Assembly (NCBI GenBank): GCA_945870225.1
Contig: CAMBRF010000014.1
Span: 1 to 64,000 of the forward strand
Length of the DNA stretch: 64,000 nt
Direction of reading: 5' to 3'
DNA from: PVC group bacterium
Lineage (GTDB): Bacteria; Verrucomicrobiota; Kiritimatiellia; CAIKKV01; CAITUY01
The stretch's first letter is position 1. Each line of letters opens with the position of its first letter. The notes under the pieces were generated by a model. It was given only the letters and a program-made list of their open reading frames with translations. It was not told where the DNA came from and did no database searches. Of this stretch, positions 38,711 through 49,200 are shown piece by piece. A program made the position numbers and the translations under genes.

Positions 38711-40765
38711 ATGAATCTCCCCGTGCTTGATTCCGGGAAATTTTCGTTCCGCATTAGCACGGCTGTCGGTTTGAATGCTGATTTCTACGGCGTCAAGGCC
38801 GACGACATCTCTTGGGTGGTCGCGGGTCATTCGCCGGTGTTCATTGCCAGTTGCAACGGCCAGTTGCTCACGAGCTCCGATCCGGAATTTCATATCCGGC
38901 ATGTCGGGACGACCCAGCCGGGCGAGGGGATTACCCGGACTACAATCATCACGGAGCGTGAGAATCCGAAGATGCTTGTGGAAACCTGTTTCCAGCTTTA
39001 CCGGGGAACGGGCGTGCTTGAACAGTGGTCCACCATCCGGAACACCGGCAGCTCGGCGTTGGAGATCGGGCGTTTTGATACGTTCTGCAAGAGGATTCCG
39101 GCAGGGAAATATACGCTCCATTATTTCTCCAGCGGGTGGGCGCGTGAATTCACGGCGAGCATTGAGCCTCTGCAAGGCACGAAAATTTTGGAAGGTGTTA
39201 GAGGTCGATCCTCGGGAAACGCCCACCCGTGGATGATGCTTCAGCGTGATACGTGGGGGACATTGACCAGCAGTATTGCCTGGTCCGGGAATTGGATATA
39301 CCGGTTTGAACCGCAGTCTGACGGAACCTATCTGCTCTCCGGTGGAATTAATCCCTGGCTCTTCAGCAAGCATCTGGCGCCAGGGCAGCATTTTGAAGGC
39401 CTGCACGTCGTCAGTGTCCTGAGTGGGTCGGATGATCCGCATGGGGCGGCTGCCGACCTGGCTGAATGGGGCCGCCGATACTGGTATCCCCAAAACGAAT
39501 TATCACGGTCACTGCCGGTTGAGTGGAATCATTGGTGGCCCTATGACGACAGGACAATCAACACCGATACGTTCAAGGCCAATGTCGATGTGGCGGCTGA
39601 AGTGGGCGTGGATGTGTGTACGCTCGATGCCGGTTGGTTTGGGCCTGATGACGAAAAAACGCATTGGTATGACTATCGGGGCGATTGGGACGTGGTCAAT
39701 AGGAAGCGCTTTCCTGGTGGAATAAGGGAACTCTCTGATTATGTTCACGGGAAAGGAATGAAATTCGGACTATGGTGTGAAATCGAGGCGGTCGGAAAAC
39801 ATGCGGCCCTTGGCCGGCAGCATCCTGAATATGTCGCCCTGCGGGATGGGAATAGCCTCGGTTCCCTTTGTCTGGGAAACCCGGCGGCCGAGGAGTGGGC
39901 TTTCAATACCCTTGAGTCGTTGATCCAGGACTATAAATGCGATTGGATAAAACTCGACTATAACATCGATGTCGGGGCCGGATGCAATAGGACGGACCAT
40001 GGACACGGGGAAGGCGACGGCCTGTATGAGCACTATCAGGGCTATTACCGCTTGTTGGCTCGAGTCAGGGCGGCGTATCCGCAGGTTATCCTGGAGAACT
40101 GCTCCAGCGGAGGCCTTCGGATTGATCTTGGATTGGCAAAACACACGCATGTAGCCCATTTAAGTGATCCGGATATGTCTGACCATAGTCTGCAATGCTT
40201 TTGGGGCGCCACCGCGATGTTGGCACCCCGTGCCTGTCTGCACTGGGCCTGGTCGCATACCCATTCGGGATTCGAGCCGTTGGACCTGACGAAGGGTGAT
40301 GTCGACCCCGGGCGGCTGGATTATTACTTCCGCATTGGAATGCTACACGCCTTTGGGATCTCGCATCCTCTGCCGGAACTGCCCGAATCTGTCCGGGAGC
40401 GATTGGCTGCCTGCATCCGTTTTTATAAGGAGACAGTGAAGCCCTATGTGTGGAGTGGCCGATTCTATCGACTTTGCGAACAACCGAAGCGGGCCGGTGG
40501 CGGCTGTCGTTGGAGCGTCTTTCAGTTCGTCATGCCGGACCGTAATCAGTCGCTTGTGTTTGTATTCCGCCTGCCCGGAGCTGGGCCGGAACATACGGTG
40601 CGTTGTGTGGATTTGATCCCGGACGGATTATACAGCGTCGCGTGGGATCAGGCGGATAATGTTGTGGAGCAAAGAACAGGTCGTCAGTTGATGGACGATG
40701 GCATAAGGATTCGAGACCTCACCGAGGAAGGTTCCCTGATCCTGCATGTGGTCCAGGACAACTAA
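38711..40765 (+). CDS. GH36-type alpha-galactosidase, third and more divergent copy
   Basis: CTLDAGWFGP, KFGLWCEIEAVG, CDWIKLDYNID, LENCSSGGLRIDLGLAKHTHVAHLSDPD. Confidence 0.86.
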   Translation: MNLPVLDSGKFSFRISTAVGLNADFYGVKADDISWVVAGHSPVFIASCNGQLLTSSDPEFHIRHVGTTQPGEGITRTTIITERENPKMLVETCFQLYRGTGVLEQWSTIRNTGSSALEIGRFDTFCKRIPAGKYTLHYFSSGWAREFTASIEPLQGTKILEGVRGRSSGNAHPWMMLQRDTWGTLTSSIAWSGNWIYRFEPQSDGTYLLSGGINPWLFSKHLAPGQHFEGLHVVSVLSGSDDPHGAAADLAEWGRRYWYPQNELSRSLPVEWNHWWPYDDRTINTDTFKANVDVAAEVGVDVCTLDAGWFGPDDEKTHWYDYRGDWDVVNRKRFPGGIRELSDYVHGKGMKFGLWCEIEAVGKHAALGRQHPEYVALRDGNSLGSLCLGNPAAEEWAFNTLESLIQDYKCDWIKLDYNIDVGAGCNRTDHGHGEGDGLYEHYQGYYRLLARVRAAYPQVILENCSSGGLRIDLGLAKHTHVAHLSDPDMSDHSLQCFWGATAMLAPRACLHWAWSHTHSGFEPLDLTKGDVDPGRLDYYFRIGMLHAFGISHPLPELPESVRERLAACIRFYKETVKPYVWSGRFYRLCEQPKRAGGGCRWSVFQFVMPDRNQSLVFVFRLPGAGPEHTVRCVDLIPDGLYSVAWDQADNVVEQRTGRQLMDDGIRIRDLTEEGSLILHVVQDN

Positions 40766-40812
40766 AACGATGCTGTTTTTTCGATGATGGATGATGAGCG
40801 TTGGCCGGGTGG

Positions 40813-43428
40813 TCAGCGGGTCAGGTAGCACATGGCCTTCTGTTTGAAGCTGTCGGCATGCAGGTGGATCCGCAGCGTCTCTCCCAGATTACCGCCGTCG
40901 ATCACTCGTAATACATGGGCCAGATGGGCGGATTCCGGCAGCAAGGCAGCAAGTGAGTTGGGGAGTGTTGCCAGAAGATCCGGATTGAGGCTGTGACTTT
41001 TCTTATCGGGCGACACCGCCAGGTAGAGCATGTTCATTTCCACCAGATCATTGAAGAAATGCGTTCCGAGCGAGACGTCGGGAATGAGCCCTTCGTGCAT
41101 GGCCGCAATTTCGCAGATCACCGAGGCAGCATTGATCTCGGCGAACGAGACCGGGATGCCGAGGGCCGGGGTGGAGGTTGCCCAGCGGCCCGGTCCGGCC
41201 AGCATCAGGCACTGATGGGGTCCGGCGGCCGTCAGGCGGTTGAGTTTACCAATGGTTCGGGCCACCGAATAGCGTTCGGAAACCGTCATCCTGCCGTAGA
41301 CCGAGGGAACGATATAGATCAACCGGTCGATATCGGTAGAGGTGCTCTGACCGATGATCGGGCCGGCTGTTTCAAGCAGCATATCCTGCTTCTTGACCGT
41401 GGCGGGGCCCCGGACCCGGGCGACATCGCCGGCAATGCGGACCTGAAAGGGGCGGCATTGCACGATGTTGATGCGGAACGCCCCGTCGGCCGTGAAGTTG
41501 GCCGTGAACTCGATGTCCACGGGATAGGCATAGGCATCCTGGATAACCTTCAGGATCGCCCGCATATCCTGGACAAAATGCGTTTCCTTGACGAGTCGGT
41601 CAAACGTGAGATACCAGTTTGATCCTCCCCCGGGTGTGTCTTCCCGAACAGCAAAAAGGTCAAGCGGCAGGGCTTCGGCGTGCCCGCCCATCACCGTGTT
41701 GAGGGGCTTTGCGGCCATTCGGTTGTGCGGAAGATCCAGAACGTCGGCGTGGTGCTGCGAGAACTTGCGGATATCCTCGGTTGAGGATTCCGGTCGTTTT
41801 TCCGGCGCGTTCAGGGCGATGAGGCGGGTGTAATCGTCGCTGGTGCGGTCCACGGCACGTGTCCCGAGCCCGAAGACCAGACGGAGCATCCCGGCACGGG
41901 GATCAATGTCCTCATTCCAGACATAGGGGTTGAAGGAAAATCCGGCGCCGGCAACCTGGGGAAAGAAGTTTTCGCCGTAGAGTGCGCCTGAGACGCGCTG
42001 GATCAGGAGCGACATTTGTTCATCCTGGTCCAGCAACCCGCGTTGGGACCGGTAGGAAAGGGCTTCCAGGCTCAGGGTGCTGGCATAGACCGTGCGCACG
42101 GCTGACATGAAGGATTCGAGCCGTTGTGCGGGAGTGCCCTGATTGGCGCAGAACACCGTGTCGTATTTTCCCGAGAAGGCGTTACCGTAGCTGTCCTCCA
42201 ACAGCGAACTGGAGCGCACGATGATCGGCGACTGGCCGAAGTAATCCAGCATCTCCATGAATTGACGCTGGATATAGTCCGGGAAGGCGCCGGAGAGCAT
42301 TTTTTGCCGGGTTTCATCGATATGGCTGGTGAGGAAGTTCAGATCGTTGGCCTTGCGGCGCAAATCCCAACAGCGGTTCTGGACGAGATAGGTGTAAAAA
42401 ACATCAGAACCCAGAAAGAAGGAGTCATGGGTTTCAAGTCTTTCTGCGAGATGGGGGGCGTTTTTTCGCAGAATGGCGCGGGCCAGCAGCATGCCGAGGG
42501 ATTTGCCGCCGATCAGGCCGGTGCCGATCATGCGCTGGATGACGGCCATCAGGTCGGACAGGTCGAAATATTTCCTGGCGAGCGGCAGGAACTTCTCGTC
42601 GCGGGTGATGGCACTGCGCAGCAGGCGCTGGAAGGACTCCTGGGTGTCCTGAACCGTGCCGGTCCCGTTCCGCACGTTCTCCAGGGTCTTCTGGGCCTGG
42701 GCGATGGTATTCATCCAGATGCCGGGCCGCGATATCGAGAAATCCAGCCAGGGTTGGGGCGTGCCGGCCAGAATATCCGCGATGGTGGTGCTGGAGGTGA
42801 CCGGCGTGAAATCGTCGTTCTCGCCCCAGACATGCAATGTGTACATCGTGGGGGAGTAACGTTTGTCAACTTTGACCGGCTGGACAAAAAGGTCTTCCCG
42901 GTTGCGGTAGACATCGAGCACGACCTGGGCCGTCTGGTGAATGCTGTCGATGGCATGGAAGGAGTGGTGTTTGTTGAACAGGGCGAAATAGGTGATGGTG
43001 TCCAGCTTGAACAGGAACGGGCAGGTGATCATGAAGAAATTACCCAGCATGCGGTCGCTGTACCAGTCGGCCGCCAGTTCCGAAAGTCCGTCAAACACAT
43101 ACAAGGCACCGCGCCCCTTGCTCTCGATGACATCAAGAATATCGCCGACAAACTTTTCGAAGCCGGCCTCTGGTTCCACGTTGTAAATTTCAACGCCGGG
43201 TGTTTCGGGAATAAGCTGGCGGTGGCTGGCGAATCGAAAATACACCAGGGGCGCGCCGGTGGTCAGGCCGTGACTGACAAAACGGTCCACGAACGGGCGG
43301 TAGTCCTCGATATCGTCTACCTGCCAGACGACGTTATCCCCCGCGATCAATCCATCCAACGTATTGTCCAGCGAGGGGATCCCGGTGCTGAAGGGTGGGA
43401 GCTTCTTCGGTTGCGATGCATTTGACAT
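40813..43428 (-). CDS. PEP/pyruvate-binding (PPDK N-domain) protein with degenerate KaiC/RecA-like N-terminus
   Basis: TGIPSLDNTLDGLIAGDNVVWQVDDIEDYRPFVDRFV (KaiC-like start without Walker A); GGKSLGMLLAR, IVRSSSLLEDSYGNAFSGKYDT, QRVSGALYGENFFPQVAGAGFSFNP. Confidence 0.78.
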   Translation of the reverse strand: MSNASQPKKLPPFSTGIPSLDNTLDGLIAGDNVVWQVDDIEDYRPFVDRFVSHGLTTGAPLVYFRFASHRQLIPETPGVEIYNVEPEAGFEKFVGDILDVIESKGRGALYVFDGLSELAADWYSDRMLGNFFMITCPFLFKLDTITYFALFNKHHSFHAIDSIHQTAQVVLDVYRNREDLFVQPVKVDKRYSPTMYTLHVWGENDDFTPVTSSTTIADILAGTPQPWLDFSISRPGIWMNTIAQAQKTLENVRNGTGTVQDTQESFQRLLRSAITRDEKFLPLARKYFDLSDLMAVIQRMIGTGLIGGKSLGMLLARAILRKNAPHLAERLETHDSFFLGSDVFYTYLVQNRCWDLRRKANDLNFLTSHIDETRQKMLSGAFPDYIQRQFMEMLDYFGQSPIIVRSSSLLEDSYGNAFSGKYDTVFCANQGTPAQRLESFMSAVRTVYASTLSLEALSYRSQRGLLDQDEQMSLLIQRVSGALYGENFFPQVAGAGFSFNPYVWNEDIDPRAGMLRLVFGLGTRAVDRTSDDYTRLIALNAPEKRPESSTEDIRKFSQHHADVLDLPHNRMAAKPLNTVMGGHAEALPLDLFAVREDTPGGGSNWYLTFDRLVKETHFVQDMRAILKVIQDAYAYPVDIEFTANFTADGAFRINIVQCRPFQVRIAGDVARVRGPATVKKQDMLLETAGPIIGQSTSTDIDRLIYIVPSVYGRMTVSERYSVARTIGKLNRLTAAGPHQCLMLAGPGRWATSTPALGIPVSFAEINAASVICEIAAMHEGLIPDVSLGTHFFNDLVEMNMLYLAVSPDKKSHSLNPDLLATLPNSLAALLPESAHLAHVLRVIDGGNLGETLRIHLHADSFKQKAMCYLTR

Positions 43429-43736
43429 GGCGGCAAATCCTCGTAAGATGCGTCATAGTTCAACTTTGACACGCGACATGCAAGCGATTTTGGCCGGGGC
43501 GACCATCGTTACAATAATGAAATGTTTTGGTTCAAAACGGTCCTGTCGCGTATATCAGGGTGACTGATCGCTTTTTAATAAAAACATTACGTGTTGATGA
43601 TGAAGGGGTAACGTCAAGTCCGGATGAAGATGGCATGGTTGCTGCTAAAGATCAGGTCCACCGTGCGAATCCGCTGCGGTTGACGAGAAACGTTGTGAAA
43701 AATGGAACCGGCGATAGATCAAGGAGAATGACGACT

Positions 43737-45857
43737 ATGAACTGTTGCGAAAACAAACCCCTGCAGTCCCTGCCCGAGATGTTCGGGGTCAATGTGTTTA
43801 ATGACGCCGTGCAGCGCGCGCGCCTGCCCAAGAACGTCTACAAGAAACTGATGGCGACGATCGGGGAGGGTAAGGAATTGGACCCCTCGATTGCCGATGT
43901 CGTGGCCAATGCCATGAAGGACTGGGCCATTGAAAAGGGCGCCACGCATTTCTGTCACTGGTTCCAGCCGATGACTGGCATCACGGCGGAAAAGCATGAT
44001 TCGTTTATTTCGCCGACCACGGATGGCCGGATCATGATGGAATTCAGCGGCAAGGAGTTGACTCAGGGCGAGCCGGACGCCTCCTCGTTCCCGTCCGGTG
44101 GTCTGCGCGCCACGTTCGAAGCCCGTGGTTATACGGTCTGGGATTGTACCTCGCCCGTTTTCATCAAGAAGGACGGCGAGAACACCACGTTATTCATCCC
44201 GACCTCTTTTGCGTCATACACGGGAGAGGCGCTGGATAAGAAAACCCCGTTATTGCGGTCCATGCAGGCGCTGAATCTGCAGGCGCTGCGCGTGCTGCGC
44301 GCGCTGGGCAATACGCGCAGCACGCGTGTCACGGCGACGCTGGGCGGTGAACAGGAGTATTTCCTGATCGATCAGAAGTTCATCGAGAAGCGGGCGGACC
44401 TGCGGTTCGCCGGCCGAACCCTGTTCGGGGCCCCGCCGCCGAAGGGGCAGGAGATGGAAGACCAGTACTTCGGCTCCCTGCACGAGCGGGTGGCGTCGTT
44501 CATGGCGGAGTTGAATGAGGAACTGTGGAAACTCGGCGTTTCCGCCAAGACCCAGCACAACGAGGTGGCTCCGGCCCAGCACGAACTGGCGCCGGTCTAT
44601 GCTACGGTCAATATCGGCGTCGATCATAACCAGCTCACGATGGAAATGCTGCAGCGTGTGGCCCGCCGGCACGATTTTGTCTGCCTGCTTCACGAAAAGC
44701 CTTTTGCGGGCGTCAACGGGTCGGGCAAGCATAATAACTGGGCCATCGGTACCGATGATGGCGTCAACCTGCTGAACCCCGGCAACACGCCGCATGACAA
44801 CGTTCAGTTCCTGGTGTTCCTGTTCGCCGTGATCCGCGCGGTGCACAAGTATTCCAGTCTGTTGCGCGCCACGGTGGCCACGCCCGGCAATGATCATCGC
44901 CTGGGGGCCAACGAAGCGCCGCCGGCGATTGTATCGATTTTCCTGGGCGAGCAGCTCACGGATATCTACGAGCAGATCAAGAAGGGGTTTGCCAGCCGGT
45001 CCACCCAGGGCGGGAAACTGATGCTGGGCGTCACCACGCTGCCGTCCATCCCCAAGGATACGACGGATCGGAACCGGACTTCGCCGTTCGCCTTTACCGG
45101 CAACAAGTTTGAATTCCGCATGGCGGGTTCCTCACAGTCGCTGTCCGGGCCGAATTTCGTGCTGAACACGATCGTGTCCGAGACGTTGTGCGAGATTGCC
45201 AACCACATTGAAGGGGCGAAGAACGTCAACAGTCGTCTCCAGGCCCTGCTCCAGAAGTACGCCAAGGAACATGAAGCCATCATTTTCAATGGCGACAACT
45301 ACTCGGAGGCCTGGGTCAAGGAGGCGGCGAAGCGCGGCCTGCCGAATATCCGCAATTGCGTGGACGGCATTCATGCCATGATCGATAAGGAAAACGCCAA
45401 GGTCCTGATCAAGCATGGCACGCTGCCTGCCGGCGAAATCAAGGCGCGGCATGAGATTCTGCTCGAAGGCTATGCCAAGACGATCAATATCGAGGCCAAG
45501 ACCATGTTGTACATGGCGCGGCGTGATATTCTGCCGGCGGTGATGAACTTCGCTTCGGACCTGGCCAGCGGCATCAACGCGATCGAGGTGGCGGGCGCCC
45601 GGCCGGAGGCTCAGATGAAGCTGCTGCAGCAGGTCAACGATGCGGCGGGCGAGATCAGCCAGCGCATCGAAGTTCTGGCGGGTGTCGTGGACATGGCCGC
45701 CGGGGCCGGGCATGCCGATAAAAAGGCCGCCGCCTACCGTGACACGGTGATTCCGGCGATGGTCTCCTTGCGTCAGGCCGTGGACGGTGTCGAGCCCGTT
45801 ATCGGATCGGAATACTGGCCGCTCCCGACCTACGCCGATATGCTGTTCTATCGCTAA
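43737..45857 (+). CDS. glnN: Glutamine synthetase type III
   Basis: About 707 aa from ATG 43737; [58 protein letters not shown]. Confidence 0.95.
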   Translation: MNCCENKPLQSLPEMFGVNVFNDAVQRARLPKNVYKKLMATIGEGKELDPSIADVVANAMKDWAIEKGATHFCHWFQPMTGITAEKHDSFISPTTDGRIMMEFSGKELTQGEPDASSFPSGGLRATFEARGYTVWDCTSPVFIKKDGENTTLFIPTSFASYTGEALDKKTPLLRSMQALNLQALRVLRALGNTRSTRVTATLGGEQEYFLIDQKFIEKRADLRFAGRTLFGAPPPKGQEMEDQYFGSLHERVASFMAELNEELWKLGVSAKTQHNEVAPAQHELAPVYATVNIGVDHNQLTMEMLQRVARRHDFVCLLHEKPFAGVNGSGKHNNWAIGTDDGVNLLNPGNTPHDNVQFLVFLFAVIRAVHKYSSLLRATVATPGNDHRLGANEAPPAIVSIFLGEQLTDIYEQIKKGFASRSTQGGKLMLGVTTLPSIPKDTTDRNRTSPFAFTGNKFEFRMAGSSQSLSGPNFVLNTIVSETLCEIANHIEGAKNVNSRLQALLQKYAKEHEAIIFNGDNYSEAWVKEAAKRGLPNIRNCVDGIHAMIDKENAKVLIKHGTLPAGEIKARHEILLEGYAKTINIEAKTMLYMARRDILPAVMNFASDLASGINAIEVAGARPEAQMKLLQQVNDAAGEISQRIEVLAGVVDMAAGAGHADKKAAAYRDTVIPAMVSLRQAVDGVEPVIGSEYWPLPTYADMLFYR

Positions 45858-45872
45858 GCGCCAACCGACCTT

Positions 45873-45912
45873 GCGGTCCTGCCCGGCCGGGCAGGACCGC
45901 TCTCTTTGTTTG
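45873..45912 (+). terminator. Intrinsic terminator downstream of glnN
   Basis: Perfect 28-nt palindrome GCGGTCCTGCCCGGCCGGGCAGGACCGC (45873-45900) followed by TCTCTTTGTTTG. Confidence 0.85.
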
Positions 45913-46085
45913 CTACCGGGCGAGTGTTTACGGGGCGACGAAATTGTAGCAATAAGGCGTTATGTGTTACATAAATGTATCAAAATGTGGCGATGAGGCG
46001 CAAAAAACAGGGGTTAATTCATCAACTTGTTATTGCCAGCGGATCTTAAAAAAGGCATCCTTGCATCCCATGCATGACTGAAGGC

Positions 46086-46155
46086 GGTTGTGATGTAGCG
46101 CAACCTCCCGAGGCGAAAAATCCTGCCCTGGGGAGGGTTGTGCTTCATCGCAACC
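46086..46155 (+). promoter_or_regulatory. Long imperfect hairpin in the gltB upstream region
   Basis: GGTTGTGATGTAGCGCAACCTCCC (46086-46109) pairs with GGGAGGGTTGTGCTTCATCGCAACC (46131-46155) with two G-U pairs, one mismatch and one bulge; each arm can also fold alone (GGTTG...CAACC). Confidence 0.65.
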
Positions 46156-46172
46156 GTTTCGATTTTGAAGAG

Positions 46173-46189
46173 GGCGGGCATTGCCCGCC
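46173..46189 (+). other. Perfect short hairpin in the gltB upstream region
   Basis: GGCGGGC-ATT-GCCCGCC. Confidence 0.6.
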
Positions 46190-46270
46190 ACGGTCATGTT
46201 CCGGGAGCGCAGGCCGGTGCACGGCGGCAGTCCCGTCCGATTAAAACCGAAAGAAGAGTCGTCGTTGCGT

Positions 46271-49200
46271 ATGCAAAAAAAGGTTCCCCAGTCACTCAAT
46301 GGAATGCCGCCGGCCCAGGGGCTTTACGATCCTGCGAACGAGCATGACAGTTGCGGGGTCGGGTTCCTGGCCAATCTCGACGGTCGACCGTCGCACCGGG
46401 TCGTGACCGACAGCATTGAGGTCCTGAAAAATCTTGTGCATCGCGGGGCCGTGGGCGGCGACCAGTCCACAGGGGATGGTGCGGGCATTTTGATCCAGAT
46501 TCCGGATGCCTTTTTCCGCAAGGAGGCCAAGCGACTGGGGATGGTGTTGCCGGGCGCGGGAGGGTATGGCGTCGGCATGATGTTCATGCCGGACTCCTCG
46601 GCACGCAACTGGTGCATGGCGTTGGTGGCGACCACGGTCGCCGGGGAGGGCTTGGACCTGCTGGGCTGGCGAGAGGTCCCGACTGACGGCAGCGTGCTGG
46701 GGGCGATCGCGCGCCAGGATCAGCCGGTGGTCATGCAGGCGTTTGTCGGCGGCAAGGGGCTGACAGGTGCCGATCTCGACCGGAAACTCTACCTCGTGCG
46801 CAAGCAGGTTCAGCGCGAGGCGTTGGCCATGCTGGGTCCGTCCGATCGCTTCTATATTCCAAGTTTTTCCAGTCGCACCATTATCTACAAGGGGCTGTTG
46901 ACGGGGGGGCAGGTCTCCGGGTTTTACACCGAACTGAATGATCCGGATCTGGCCAGCGCGGTGGCGGTGCTTCATCAGCGATACAGCACCAACACGTTTC
47001 CCTCCTGGGAACTGTCGCAGCCGTTCCGTTTCCTGGCGCATAACGGCGAGATCAATACCCTGCGAGGTAATGTCAACCAGATGCGGGCTCGTGAGAATGG
47101 GCTGGAGTCCCCCCTGTTCGGGGCGGACATCAAAAAAATCATGCCTGTGATCGATCCGGGCGGCAGTGATTCAGCCTGTCTGGATAACGCCTTGGAACTG
47201 CTGGTTTCCGCCGGACGGGCATTGCCACATGCCATGATGATGCTGATTCCCGAGGCGTGGGGCGTGAAATATCCCATGGGACCGGACCAGAAGGGGTTCT
47301 TCGAATACCATGCCGGGCTGATGGAACCCTGGGATGGCCCGGCCACGGTGGCGTTCACCGACGGGGCGGTGGTGGGGACCCTGCTGGATCGCAATGGGCT
47401 GCGGCCGGCGCGCTATACCATCACCAAGGATAAGTTCATCGTGATGGCCTCCGAGGCCGGTGTGCTGGACATTGCGCCGGAACGCGTGCTGGAGAAGGGC
47501 GCCTTGCGGCCCGGCCAGATGTTGCTGGTGGATCTCCAGCGTGGACGGGTGATCAAGGACAAGGAGATCAAGAGCCAGATGGCGCGTCGTCAGCCTTATC
47601 GGCGCTGGGTGGAGGAGAACAAGCTGACGGTGCAGGGCCTGTTTGAAGCCATGGCTCCGGTTGTGCCTCAGGAGAGTACCCTGCTCAGGCGGTTGCGGCT
47701 GTTTGGTTATACGCGCGAGGATATGCAGATCATCCTGGAGGCCATGGCCTCCAAGGCTCATGAACCGGTCGGGTCGATGGGCACGGACACCCCGTTGGCG
47801 GTGCTTTCTGAGAAACCGCAGCTCCTGTTCTCTTACTTCAAGCAGTTGTTCGCCCAGGTGACCAATCCCCCGATCGATCCGATCCGGGAGGAACTGGTGA
47901 TGTCGTTGATGACGTTCATCGGAAATCCCTCCAACATCCTGAGCGAATTGCCGCAGCATGCCCGCCTGCTTAAACTGCGCCATCCGTTTCTGGCGAACGA
48001 GGATCTGGAACGGATCCGCAGTCTCAACCTGAAGGATTTCAGTGCGTGCACGTTGCCGATGGGTTTCCCGGGTTGCGGGTCGGCCGACGGTTTGGAAGAT
48101 GCCCTTGCCCAGCTTTGTCTGAAGGCTGAGGCCGCCGTGGCGAAGGGGCAGAATCTGCTGATCCTCAGTGATCGTGATCTGCCTGAGGCCATGGCACCCA
48201 TTCCGTCCCTGCTGGCGGTGTCGGCGGTGAATCGTCATCTGGTTCGAAAAGGGCTGCGTACCAGTGTGGGCTTGATTGTTGAGACGGGGGAGGCCCGTGA
48301 AGTCATGCACATGGCGTTGCTGCTGGGGTATGGTGCCACGGCCATCAATCCCTATCTGGCCTTTGAGGCGATCGCCAATCTGGCCCTTCAAAAGGAATTG
48401 AGCGTTGAATTGGGCGTCGCGAAGGCGTTGGAGAATTACAGTGCGGCCCTGTGCGAGGGATTGCGGAAGATCATGTCCAAGATGGGAATCTCGACCCTGC
48501 GCAGTTATCGCAGCGCGCAGGTGTTTGAGGCCGTGGGGCTGAACCATGATCTGATTGAAAAATATTTTGAGGGGACGGCTTCGCGGGTTGAGGGGGTGGG
48601 GTTGGCGGCGATCGCTTGCGAGGCGAGCGCACGTTATCGGGACGCACAGAACACGGCGGATGCGCCTCCGATCCTGAGCGCCGGCGGGCAGTATCGCTAT
48701 CGTCATGACGGGGAGAGGCACCTGTGGTCGCCCGAGGCCATCAGTAAATTGCAGCAGGCGACCCGTACGGGTGACGCCAAACTTTATGCCGAGTATGCCA
48801 AATTGATCAACGACCAGGCGGCGCAGCAGTTCACCCTGCGGGGGCTGTTTCGCTTCAAGCCGACGACCCCGGTCCCTATTGGGGAGGTCGAGCCGGCCTC
48901 GGAGATCGTCAAGCGCTTTGTGACGGGGGCCATGTCCTACGGCTCGATCAGCCGTGAGGCGCACGAGACGATGGCCATCGCCATGAACCGGCTGGGCGGT
49001 AAGAGCAACAGTGGTGAAGGCGGCGAGGATCCGGCGCGGTATAAACTCGCGCCAAACGGCGACAACCGGTGCAGCGCCATCAAGCAGGTGGCCAGCGGCC
49101 GCTTTGGGGTAACCGCCGAATATTGTGTCAACTGCCGGGAACTGCAAATCAAGATTGCCCAGGGCGCCAAGCCGGGCGAGGGCGGACAGCTGCCCGGTCA

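Noticed and set aside
43630-43650. Possible sigma-54 promoter TGGCATGGTTGCT before glnN
   Set aside because: GG and GC elements are three nucleotides too close for the -24/-12 spacing.
45961-45980. TACAT-AA-ATGTA dyad upstream of gltB as an NtcA/FNR-like site
   Set aside because: Short AT-rich palindrome that does not match either consensus well; too likely by chance.
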